Of a DNA stretch of 64,000 nt, positions 1 through 10,374 are shown piece after piece. The notes under the pieces were generated by a model, which did not search any database, was not told the origin of the DNA, and was given only the letters and a program-made list of their open reading frames with translations. The DNA is taken from positions 5,388,111-5,452,110 of the forward strand of contig NC_049987.1 in assembly GCF_000003815.2 (NCBI RefSeq), written 5' to 3'. The DNA is from Branchiostoma floridae (taxonomy: Eukaryota > Chordata > Leptocardii > Amphioxiformes > Branchiostomatidae). The translations under genes and the position numbers were made by a program. Within the stretch, counting starts at the first letter, position 1; the number at the start of each line of letters is the position of its first letter.

Positions 1-344
1 ATTTGGAGATTATCGCGATGGCAAATAAAGTTTTACAAATATTTTAAAAAAGATGAATAGTTTCTTATGAGAAAAGAGACCCAAACATGCTCGGTTGTTT
101 TTGTGACTGTGAGAATCTTTAGTCAAGAACTTCCTTTGCGATTTTAGGTTGTTAGTCCGTAAAACAGTTCTTTTCCAATTTACGTACCCAACTTAAGTAT
201 CGTGACCAGAAACACTAGTGGGTTGCAATTTACAATGGGAGGCAGCGGAGAATACATAACAAACAAATGTGTTTCTTGTCAGAAATTGATGACAGTTGCC
301 GCAATTAGGCATAAATAACAGCAATGTCCTGTACGTACATGAAC

Positions 345-730
345 TTACAGAGCAGTTACCACTAATACAAATCTGCATAGGCGATAATGTAAAAGTTATC
401 AAATTCAGGGTGTCATAATCTCATCCGTGAACATTCCAGGTCATGAGAGAACTCACCCCACACAGCAGCCCGCTATCTCAAGTGTCCAAAAGTCTAATCT
501 TTAAACTTTCTGACCAGCGCAAGATATTTCAGCTGTCAAAAGTGCCGCCATCTTGCCTTTCCATGACATCATTTTAGGGACTGACCACTTCAAATTAGGG
601 GTCAGCACAGGCCGAAAAAATTAACCAAAACCTTGTTTTTCTGCCGACATCTGCAACCTACACTGTCTCACCAATATGAAATGTTACTTACATTTTCCTG
701 CTAAAAGTCGAAAATAGGCTAAAATACTGT
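345..730. repeat. Dispersed repeat, copy 1 of 2
   Basis: About 385 bp are nearly identical, in the same orientation, to 62494-62880 inside intron 6 of the ROS1-like gene. Shared blocks include the stretch from 'gcagttaccactaata' to 'ctaaaatactg'. Small indels distinguish the copies. No long ORF and no terminal inverted repeat is evident, so the element class is unknown. Confidence 0.85.
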
Positions 731-1117
731 CATTGCCCTACAAACCGCTATTGAAGATGATTTCAGTTTTGTTACTTTGACAGACCTTTTCACCCTCACA
801 TTCTTCCTCTACTTCATTCTTGGTCTTTCCTTCTTATCGCCTTTCCGCACGTGTGTACTGAAACAGCTTACTCAGCTGCTGCAAGCATGTCAATATATAT
901 TCACTTAACAGTGCGATTTCTTAATGTACGTTTCTCTGAAGCAACAGGCTTCATTACAATAAGTATGGCGACGAGCGCAAGACGTACGTCAATGAAAACC
1001 TAAAAGATGAACCAACCTTAGGCCATTAGCGAGGTAGTGTGGGTGTTAAGTATGGCCTGACGAGATACTCGTGCGTGCGAACAGTCAGAGGAGTCCTGAC
1101 ACCGGTAACGACTAAAC

Positions 1118-1550
1118 GTGCAGTCAGGAATTGCCAATGAACTTTCGTTCAACGTGTCAGAAGTCGAGATTCGTATTTCTGACAACTCTGTGTATTATCC
1201 GCGCACCAAAGACCATGGAATTCGTTTTAAACAAGCCGCTAGGGGACCCAACTTATATCACTTACTCTCGGCATCAAGAGCTGCATACCACTCAAAAATC
1301 AAAGCCTCAGCATGTCCAGATCTTGAAATATCAAACACAGAAGTTCCGCTGCAGTACCGTAACAGGTTGCTAGGGGCCCCAAAATATAATCGTTTCTAGG
1401 TCTCATCAAGACCTACCCACATACCGAATATCAATACAATCCGTCCAGGCGTTCTCGAATTATGCTGGTCTTCTACAAACATAGATGCAATTGCTACCCA
1501 AAATATAACCTTCTTGGCAAAGGTAAATACAGCTTGGCCATGCTAGTCTC
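1118..1550. repeat. Probable dispersed repeat remnant (noncoding)
   Basis: Two overlapping plus-strand ORFs of 80-93 codons occur here, but they lack recognisable domains. The text 'gccgctaggggaccc' resembles a repeat type I associate with marine invertebrate genomes, and a related 'ccccctagcggc' phrase occurs at 53430 in another repeat. I treat the ORFs as fortuitous. Confidence 0.4.
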
Positions 1551-2274
1551 TGTCTTAAATGTCAACCTCACCAGTTTTCCTAAAATGTGACTAAATCAGA
1601 CTTGACTGAACATTCTTTTGAAGCATGTTAGCTGTACTTAAAGCCACAGGGGAACCTTTCATGCGTTAAAAGGCTATCCCAAAATCCCGAAAATAATTTG
1701 GGTTCTGCACGCGGTGATTTATAGGTCTACCGTTTCGGGGAAAGAGTTTCAGCATTTGTGAGTGAGATTCTTTTAAGATTATAGTCCAATAGTTCTCCTG
1801 CCGCCTAACACATTTTCTCGTGTAACCTTCTCCTGTCCAGACCCTGCCATTACTAAGAGAAATCCTCCAATTAACACCAGTAACTAGGAAGTCAAGGTTG
1901 TATTAAATTGTAGTTCTATGAAAATAGGATATTTCTAAGTCCATTACCCACCCTCGAGACAAAGCTTAGAACTATATTAACGTTACCCGTCAGTTCACCA
2001 GGTGTCTTTTAGATAACGCCAAGGTTGGTTCTTCTGGCAGTGGTTTGGCTAAAGAACCAAGATGAGTCCTGTCCTAGCGGGGGTACATGCGGAAAAAAGT
2101 TTCCGTGAGTGTGATTTTAGGTGCCCTAATAAGATCACAGTCTAGACGGTCTGAGGCGCCTTTATCTCCTGTAAAGTCTGCGAAGCATCCACCCACGTCC
2201 TGTGATTTGCGAAGAAAGGTCCAGCACCAAATACTTCTCCTTACGAGGTCAAGGTAGCGTTGATGACGCACTGT

Positions 2275-2340
2275 AAAACTGTGAAACTGTGAAGCTTTGA
2301 AACTGTGAAACTGTGAAACTGTGAGGCTTTGAAACTGTTC
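2275..2340. repeat. Short minisatellite, 'aaactgtg' units
   Basis: Tandem 9-10 bp units (aaactgtg with variants such as gaagctttg) repeat about seven times. Confidence 0.85.
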
Positions 2341-2550
2341 ACAAGAAAAGTCCATGAATCCTAGGTAGGTGAGGCGGTAATAAGCATCGTTGCGTTTTCA
2401 GCCATTCACCGAGCGTCGGCCATATTTGCTGACCGTTGGAAGGTAGCATGATTTTAATATTGACAGAAGGGCAGGAGTATTTTTCGCGCCTGCAGACTTA
2501 TATCTTACTTGACTTTGTGTGCCGCGAACATCGGCCGATACGGTGATCGA

Positions 2551-3035
2551 GATCCCATTCACTCACTTACTCACTTACTCACACACTTACTCACACACGC
2601 ACTCACTCACACACACACGCACTCACACACTCCATGCAATCACTAATTCATATATATTGATAGTCATATTGAGTGAGTGAGTAATCTCTCTCTATGTATG
2701 TGTGTATATACATATAGTGTTAGTGCTAGTGTGTGTTTGTGTTAGTGCTAGTGTTAGTGTATGTGTGCGTGTGTGTGCGTGTGAGTGTGTGTGTGTGCGC
2801 GTGTGTGTGTTTGTGTGTGTGCGCGTGTTTGTGTGTTTATGTGTGTGTGTGTTTGTGTGTGCATGTGTGTGTGTGTGCGCGCGCGCGTGTGTGTACGTGC
2901 GTGTGAGTGTGTGTGTGTGTGTGTTTGCGCGTGTGTGTGTGTGTTTGTGTGTGTCTGCGCGCGCGCGCGTGTGTGTATGTGTGTGTGTGTGTGTGAGTGA
3001 GTGTGAGTGTGTGTGTGTGCGCGCGCGTGTGTGTA
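2551..3035. repeat. Complex (CA)n/(TG)n microsatellite
   Basis: A run of cactcacttactcac-type repeats (2551-2632) is followed by about 340 bp of imperfect (TG)n with GCGCGC islands (2697-3035). Long ORFs on both strands here are low-complexity artefacts (Cys/Val on plus, His/Thr on minus). Alternating purine-pyrimidine tracts of this length can adopt Z-DNA. Confidence 0.95.
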
Positions 3036-3578
3036 ATAAATGTAACTCATCGATGAATGTCGAAAAGAATTTCATCATAAGAGCAGTTTCCTACATTATG
3101 CAAAATGAAGATGATAACAAATAGATTTTTGTAGCCCTGGGATGATTGTGACCTGTTGAAACGGAGATGGGCTCCGCCCTATGCACCGTCTGGTGCGTGA
3201 AGGACTGTAACGTGAACTTTAACTTCGCTGGTGCTCCTGTGGCCGGCGGATCGGCAGAATGAAGAAGACATATCTTATCAGGAGAGCCATTTTCTGCATT
3301 ACGCCTGTCGTTGCGTAACTTGACGGTTATGGAAAAAAGAGCTACCTGATGTACATCTAAGCTTTTACTGAAGAATGCTTTCACGGGAAGAGATTTTGAT
3401 AACTGATAAGTTATCAGATACCTTAAAGGTAACCAAAAAAGCCTTGGTGTGCCAGGAATGATTGCTGTTCTTAAGAGCTTGCGTAAATTTTAAGCACTTG
3501 AGCTATACGTCCACAAGATTTTCTAACTGGATAAGACACTTTTATTTCAACTTACGTCTAGACCACAAATATAGATAA

Positions 3579-4064
3579 GGCCACAGCAAGTAAATTTTAT
3601 GGATGACATCAGCGCGCGCATTAATTTTCGCCTGATTTCAGAAATAAAAACAAGAATTTTTTTTCTTCTGCAGGGATGGTCAAGTACCAAAATGAGCAGA
3701 TATATTGTGTTGTAGCCTAATGATTGTACTTGTGACACTTGTGAGGTACCCAGGACTGTAGTTGTAGAAATAAAACTTATTGCATGGTTGTAAAAGTGAC
3801 ACCAATATGGAAGCTATGAGTGTGGTTACCAACTTTGTTGGTGATGCCAGTCTACCACACTAGGGTCACTTTTACCACATCAGTACATGCCTTGAATACA
3901 GAAATGAATGCCTTGTTGGCTCTGATACCATGTTATGTTTCTTTCTACAACAGTCATCACAACTTTATGGTGCCTTTTTTTTTCTCACCCATCTTGTTTT
4001 TTTTTTTCGCCCTATTTTTGCAGTCTGCAGAGGATGTCATCCATAAAATTTACTTGCTGTGGCC
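3579..4064. mobile_element. Harbinger-like MITE, GGCCA family copy 1
   Basis: Terminal inverted repeats of about 32 bp start GGCCACAGCAAG and end CTTGCTGTGGCC, and include the phrase 'ggatgacatc'. TAA flanks both ends (3576-3578 and 4065-4067), which is the TWA target duplication typical of PIF/Harbinger. There is no transposase. At 486 bp it is one of five related elements in the window (7874, 20652, 31080 and 40756 are the others). Confidence 0.85.
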
Positions 4065-4067
4065 TAA

Positions 4068-5160
4068 CTGTAAAAAAACTTGGTAACTTTTGTGTTGCAG
4101 GGACAGCTATTCTTCATTCGTTTGTAAGATGCCGTAAGATTATTGTCCAGCCTTTGACGTTTGCTGGCTTGCGAAAAAAAACACCTTGGGGATGTACTCG
4201 CGATGTGACTGAGCTGTGAAAATCTTCAACCAAAACTAAACTACTGTTTTCGATAAATGACTGACGTGAAAACTACATGTATTGAACGTGGCGATTGTAG
4301 TACAGAAGATTCTCCGTAACCTACAGTTGCAGTTTGCAGAACTTGTGGCTGAACTTTACTGAAGCCTAACCATGCTATCTAAAATTGATCTCGTTCTCTT
4401 CGGCACTGACAGCGACGCTTCATGCAATCCTTCATAAAAAGTCTTACAAGATTTCTGTGTTTGTCTTTACACGGTCATTACCTTGTCTCCAGTGGTTTAT
4501 AGAAGAAGTTTATTTGCAAGTTCGTGCCCGATCGAGGACTAATTGCAAGTACATAGTACATCGTAAGATCATCTAGGAACGTATTTCACTGCTGGCTACT
4601 TCAACAACTTTCTGTAAAGTAAGAAAAACATCTCACTGAAGTAGAATAAAATACACCTACTAGGCAGTCACAGCATCTTAGCTATAGGGTATCTTCACAG
4701 GAAACCTTTCGTAATCAGGCAAAATAGAAAAGCTCCTTATTTACTACGAATGTAAATCTCAACGGAAGAAACACACGCTTGTTTAATGCTGATATCAAGC
4801 CGTTTTCTGTAGACCTAACGATCATCTTAAATCACAAATCCTATACCAAGCCAATACGACAAGGATATGACACATTGAATTTTGATGGAATTCAGTTGGT
4901 TAACTGTCTTCGTTACAGCAGCTACATTCCACCTGCTGCCTAAAGGATGCTCGTAAAGAAGATGATATAAAGAGAGTTGAACGTAAAGTCAAAGAGTTGA
5001 ACAGCACCAGTACTAGTTTTTGTCTTGACAAGGTAAGATTGTAAAATACGCACATCAATAATCTTAATCTACAATATGAAAGAGAGTAATCATATCAAGG
5101 TGTCTGGACCAAAGGTAACGGCAAACCACTACTAACGTTACAAATTTAAATCATACAGCA
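4068..5160. other. Intergenic, nothing recognised
   Basis: About 1.1 kb of AT-rich sequence. The only ORFs are short (under 65 codons) and without domains. I see no inverted-repeat boundaries, RNA gene or tandem array. Confidence 0.5.
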
Positions 5161-5212
5161 GAATGAGCTCCGCGGAGTGGTGCAGTATGAGCTCCGCGGA
5201 GAGGTGCAGTAT
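5161..5212. repeat. Two-copy 27-bp tandem repeat
   Basis: The phrase 'tgagctccgcggag' followed by 'ggtgcagtat' occurs twice in tandem. Each unit contains the 12-bp palindrome ctccgcggag with flanks. Confidence 0.8.
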
Positions 5213-5693
5213 ATGTTTATCATACAAACATAAGAACACAATCTATACACACACACTATTCATGAAAGGTGAAACAATAACAAATACTAACCATACAAAT
5301 AAGAGTCATAATGTAAAAGTGACATAATTCCATAGTAATAAATGGAAAATTACCTACTTGTGGCAGGTGTAAGTTGTTGATGTTCACCTCTATGAATATA
5401 TCATGAAATTATATCTAGGTCTCTAGACCAGAGAGAAAGACTTACCATTGACTAGAAATCACACCAAAAGCTAGCCGGCAATATGCTGCTAGTGTGCATT
5501 CGTCATATAGGGTCACGTGACCATTACACTTTGCATCATTCGAAGCGTTTGCGACCAACTTTGGTCAGTTAGCTCCGAATAACGTGGATATAAGATATTA
5601 CAGCTAGCTTTCCCTATGGATATCGGGAAATCAAAATAGCCTGCCTACGCGGTATGTATACAAGGGGTATGCAAGCCTCGTGTTTCATTTCAG

Positions 5694-6496
5694 TTACACC
5701 GGGGTTGACACACCCCTTCCGAACTCCTCACGGTTTGAGCCCGACAGTCCAATCCTCGCCTCCTTAGAACTTGCTGCGGCGCACGAAGGCACATCTGTGG
5801 TGTAGTTGTTGCTAGTGTCGACGTGAAACGTCTTACACTGGACGAATGTACCGACGTTTAACGTGGCACCTTCCCCGCTCAAAGCCTGCATTTCTCTCCG
5901 CTTAGCTTCAGAATCGATCACAAACCACTTGGCACTTTCGTGACGGACGTTGTCCAACGTCTCGTAGGTGTTTTCCGGTGGCATGTCTGTCTGGGAAGAG
6001 GCCTCAGATGTTTCAACATGTACAGCATACACACGCCCGTAGGTAGGCTCAGGATGGGTATCCTGCTGTCTTGTCATGGTTCTTGTCATGGACCTATTGT
6101 CGGGCGGACCAGATCTTTCACGACTCCATCCAGCTTATCTTCTACTTCTTTTATTTTCTTCTTCTGTTGGCTCAGTTCTTTTCTCAGGCCTTCCACGTGC
6201 ACTTTCTGTTCCTTCAGTGCCTTCTTCAATTCTTTGTTTTCTTCCAGGAGTGCTTGGTTCTTTGACACCTCTGTCGCCTTTTCGTCTGCGATGATCTGGT
6301 TGTCTTTCATCCATTTCTCCTTCTCGGCTTCAAACTCTTCCATCACCGTCTGTTGACACAGATTCTGGTTTTTCAGAGCTACGCATTCATCAATTAGGTC
6401 TTTCACCGTCTTGGACTGCAGGTCATGTTCGTACTTGTCAAGCACGAGAGTGATTTTGTCGGAAGACGTCTTACTCAAATCCTCCGAACACTCCAT
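5694..6496 (-). pseudogene. Coiled-coil protein, paralogue A (frame-broken)
   Basis: Two minus-strand frames together encode a protein related to the gene at 23273-23959. The first frame (6496-6086, 136 residues) has the shared block KYEHDLQSKTVKDLIDEC, then a Glu/Lys-rich coiled coil at about residues 50-125. The second frame (6089-5694, 131 residues) carries RQQD, VYAV and NTYETL, matching RQQE, LYAL and NPYEEI in the paralogue. Homology continues on both sides of the ATGA overlap, so the break looks like a one-base loss beside a 12-nt tandem duplication (6070-6091) rather than an intron. An assembly error is equally possible. A short intron ending at the acceptor-like 'ctcttcccag' (exon from 5990) is less likely, because it would remove the conserved VYAV segment. 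A splice acceptor 'tttcactttag' lies 4 nt before the ATG, so a noncoding 5' exon is probable. Function is unknown; YETL has the form of an SH2- or adaptor-binding tyrosine motif. Confidence 0.65.
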
Positions 6497-6530
6497 AGTG
6501 CTAAAGTGAAATATGACACGTATATAATTC

Positions 6531-7873
6531 AGTGCTAGTGGTTGTACAAGTGAGGTGAGGTGAGGTTGTATACTGTGTTAAGTTTGCCTTGACAACTTGA
6601 TAGCCGGTAGCTGTTACAAGGAGCTAGACCTGCTAACTATGTATAACGTTATAGTACATATATAAAATGTGTGATCATTTAGACTATAGTATCTACAGTT
6701 TATCGTTACGCTATTCTGTGTAATGTAGAGGACACCCATCCCACCACCCACCAACCAACCGAAGTACAAAAAGATCAATGGTTTAACTGTCAATGGCAGT
6801 TTGTTCACCCACTGTATTACGGACTCAATCTTTTTTTTTTGTGAAATGAAAAGAAAGAATGTCACCTCTGATCTTTTGGATGAAGTTACGGCCAAGATAA
6901 ACATAGAGCGATAATACAAAAGGTAAACCGTTGTTTTGCCCCTTTGGATGGGCCATGGGCCTCTCTGATACGTTCGTCGCGATTACAATGTAGATCACTT
7001 TTTTACTAATAGTATATACTGTTGATCATCTTTCATTTTGTCCGTCACATTTTCATTTGAATCTGTTGCGTGTGAAATGATAAATTTTTTTTTCTTCATT
7101 CCACCAGGAGAGTGAAGCTTGCACACTGTGCAAATAATAGTGAAATTGATACCTGGGTGTGGTTTAAAAGGCCAATGGGGGTAAAATAAAATCTTTTATA
7201 ATTCCCCATCCTCCCTTTGATATTTAGAGCCATTTTTCTTCTTCCCGCAGAACATCACCCATAATTATGGCTTCATTATTGTAAATACAGTAATAAGCAT
7301 CAAATTACACCATGAGTATTAGCCACAAGACTTGTCACAGTGCACTAAAAGCAAACAAACATTTCCCAAAATCTTCAACAGTTTACAGGCATATTTGAAT
7401 TATACACAAAGCGTGCATTCCCTTATAACATCGTGTATCATGCAAGCAAATTTGATTTTAACAATGAATATTTGGTAATAGTCAGATATCTGCCATGCTA
7501 GATAGCCTTTTACAGTTATGACGCAGTGCGTTTCTGACAATGGCCACGCCCTAAGTACAACTCTGAACTTTTGGCACTTCTTTAGGCGCATCGAAAGTCA
7601 TGGCAACTGCCTACTTTATATATTATATACCATGTGTTCTATGGGTATTCATTTCATCAAAATATAACGGTGCAGAATACTTCATTTAGCAGCTTTGATC
7701 ACTTACCTCGGTACCAATAAAAATGCAGACCCAGCAATGGTTGTTTTAATGACCTAATAAGTTGCAATAGCGACTCTTGACGCCTAGGGGATTCCCCTTC
7801 GTAAAGTACTGCTGCCTAGGTAATCCATTAGGCTATTCATTGTGCAATCGATCTCTTTTGTTATTTCGCTGTA
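6531..7873. other. Intergenic upstream of paralogue A
   Basis: AT-rich sequence with poly(T) runs and no convincing gene. ORFs of 60-100 codons lack domains. The minus-strand promoter or 5' exon of paralogue A should lie here, but I cannot place it. Confidence 0.45.
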
Positions 7874-8790
7874 GGCCATGTTGATTTGATTATATGGATG
7901 ACATCCTCCGGGAACTCCAAAACTGATGCGAGCGAGCGAATAAAAAAAAAAGTTTGGCCAAAAAAAAGTTGCCTTCAGTATGAAATCAAAGTGGCCAGGA
8001 AGGTTGAACATAGGACTAAACACACATAGTATGGTATACCAACAGTTAGGTGTAGGGACCAGTACATCATACGGGTGCAAAACATTTTTTTTTCTTCTTG
8101 GACCAATCCGAAAAAAAACAGACCTGAAAAAAACAACAGAGGAACAGGTCTACTCCTAAAATAGGGGGGTTTGGGTAGGAGTGATCACATGGTTCACAGT
8201 GGGTTCATAACACACACTATGTCGGCAGCCATTTGGGGTCTAACCGGGGGGCCAAGAAGACAACAAGAGCGAAGTCAAGTAGAGTTTATAGTCAATTGCA
8301 CCAAGTTTTTACAGTCAAAGGTACAGAGACAGTTAGCTTATTACATGAAGATGGGATTTTAAAATGCAGTGGGAGTCCAATAATCCACCAAACAGATTCC
8401 TTTGTAGCAAAATTGACCAATTACCATTGTTTTGAGTATTGCCAGTTCTCAAGTTTCCACAGACAATCAGGTCCAGGTTCATGTCCGGACCTGGAATTGA
8501 TCCTCTGGACCTGAATTTTCTGTACTGGTACCTCCCCCAACCAACAATAGATTTTTTTTCTTTCTGTCCTTTCACATCTTATTCTTTGACTTTAGATTCA
8601 TTTTGGCATTCTATATATGGCATTAGTCATCTGTTTTCTGATACTTTTTTTTCAATGTACGGAATATTTGTGCTCATTTTACAGCTGCTTTGCACAATTT
8701 ATTGTGTGGTCGAAAACTTTTTTTTTTTGGGAAATGGCCGAAAATTGGTGCGAGCGAGGATGTCATCCATATAATCAAATCAACGTGGCC
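7874..8790. mobile_element. Harbinger-like MITE, GGCCA family copy 2 (long form)
   Basis: Inverted termini GGCCATGTTGATTTGATTAT and its complement at 8771-8790 match those of the 434-bp copy at 20652-21085 (one mismatch per arm). The flanks are GTA and TAA, so the TWA duplication is decayed. This copy carries about 470 extra bases (roughly 8150-8625) that copy 3 lacks. That segment is either a nested insertion or the fuller ancestral form. Subterminal 'gcgagcgag' repeats occur at both ends. Confidence 0.8.
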
Positions 8791-9165
8791 TAAATGTAAT
8801 ACAATTGTCTTAGTGTTGAAGACAATCTTGAGAAGGTCTCTATAACAACGTTTTTTGAGGTGGCGGTATTATGGCACCTGGTGGAATTATGCGAATGTAT
8901 GTTACCGTTTTAAGGCGTTTTTTACTCCACTGGCATAATTGTATAGATTTCTTCATATAACGTTAGACTTTTAGTTTCCGCAAACATCTTGACCGGGCCC
9001 CGGACGAGAAATGTGACCATAGAGCACTTAATAAGGTGCTACGGAAAATAACAGAATTTGTTTTGTGGACCTTCCAACCACGAGTCCTCTTTACTGTTTT
9101 TTTTTTCCTTTCTGGTATGTTCTGGATAGATCAAGGGGATATTGGCATGAAAGCGCCTTAACCAG

Positions 9166-9470
9166 CTAATCTTAGCCTCCGTAGCAGGCTCTCTGGGGCC
9201 TTTTTTCTGCTCATAATACACTTTTGCTGGCCATTTCTTTTTGTGCTGGGTCGCTGACTGCCGGTGTGACAGCGATCTCGCCCCCCCCCCCGTGATCTCG
9301 CCCCCCTGGGGGCGAAATCACTAGCGATCTCCCCCCCCCCCCCGGGGCGAAATCACTAGCGATCTCGCCCCCCCGGGCGAAATCACTAGCGATCTCGCCC
9401 TCCCCGGCTAGTGATCTCGCCCCCCTACCTCGCCCCCCTTTAGCGATTTCGCCCCCCCCCCAAATAAAAC
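9166..9470. repeat. C/G-tract repeat, left inverted copy
   Basis: A unique-looking arm (cctccgtagcaggctctctgg to gccggtgtgacagcgatctcg) leads into a tandem array of 'gcgatctcgccccc' alternating with 'ggggcgaaatcactag', with C runs up to 14. The arm recurs inverted at 14640-14818. The alternating C and G runs can form hairpins or G-quadruplexes. Confidence 0.85.
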
Positions 9471-10087
9471 GGGTTTACATGACATTTTAGAAGTTGATTG
9501 GTATAAATCACAAAATGCAATTTCAGAATGATATAAGTACACGAGTTTGATACATAACTCCATTCATAGTATCAATATTAACGTAATTACATGGTAATAA
9601 GATAGTTGAACTTGTTTCAGACAAGGAGGGTTGGGTCCCTTGTATTCCCAGTATTGCATATACCTGAGTCTTGACATAAGTTGTATTTCATTGTATTCAC
9701 CTGTCCTCAAGCAACCTATATATCTCCAATATGAAGTCTCTACCATGAAGTGACCACAAAAGAACTAGGTAATGTCTTTATTAATTATGCAAATATTAGG
9801 TATTAATTAGAATAACGCATATTTTGGTATATGCACCTGGCCAAGGGATATCTTCACCTCCAACATGACTGTTTTGTCTAGTATTTAGGAACTGATGCAT
9901 TTACCCGTGTTTCTTAAGACTGGTACTTTACCAGTGTTTGTGTAGCATTTAGCAACAGCTCTATCAACTTGCGTGTAGATAGTGTTTATAATGAGAAACT
10001 ATTATTCACGTGTGTTTTTGTTAATAATAATAATAATAATAACTGTTCTTAGTTATAGATAGACAGTCAGAGTCATCGATAACCAAA

Positions 10088-10369
10088 TCAGTGTACGTCT
10101 AGATCTTTGTACAATTCTTCCCATCGTCTTCTGTTTGCTGCTGTTTCCCTTAGATACCTTAACATGTGAGTCTCAAGTCTAATGTTCTGGTTGAGATGTA
10201 GCTTGCAGTCGTCTACCAGACTTCTGAGGAGGCCTTCACGTGGCCTTCCTAGCATTGGTTTGAGCTTCTTGCTGAACGCGACGTTGAGGACCTTTTGCGG
10301 CGGCGAGTCCAGTGGCATACGGAGAATGTGGCCGAAGAGGAACCATCTACGACGGTGCACTGCATTTTG
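10088..10369 (-). pseudogene. LINE-A 3' segment (reverse transcriptase C-terminus)
   Basis: The minus-strand frame reads HRRRWFLFGHILRMP followed by GRPREGLLRSLVDDC. This is the tail typical of endonuclease-reverse transcriptase LINE ORFs. It is the downstream continuation of the reverse transcriptase at 13395-12377; a plus-strand LINE has inserted between the two pieces. Joining the pieces leaves a one-base frame difference, so the element is dead. Confidence 0.85.
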
Positions 10370-10374
10370 TAATG

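Noticed and set aside
2692-3124. Long ORFs of His/Thr or Cys/Val on both strands
   Set aside because: They are translations of a (TG)n microsatellite and have no coding character.
5990-6110. Short intron in paralogue A
   Set aside because: A good acceptor exists, but homology to paralogue B (RQQD, VYAV) covers the would-be intron and no good donor of the right phase is present.
9281-9460. CRISPR-like array
   Set aside because: The repeated units are C/G-tract hairpins of variable length without unique spacers, in a eukaryotic setting.
10312-10374. Upstream ATG extension of the LINE-B reverse transcriptase ORF
   Set aside because: This part is antisense LINE-A sequence; the open frame crosses the insertion junction by chance.
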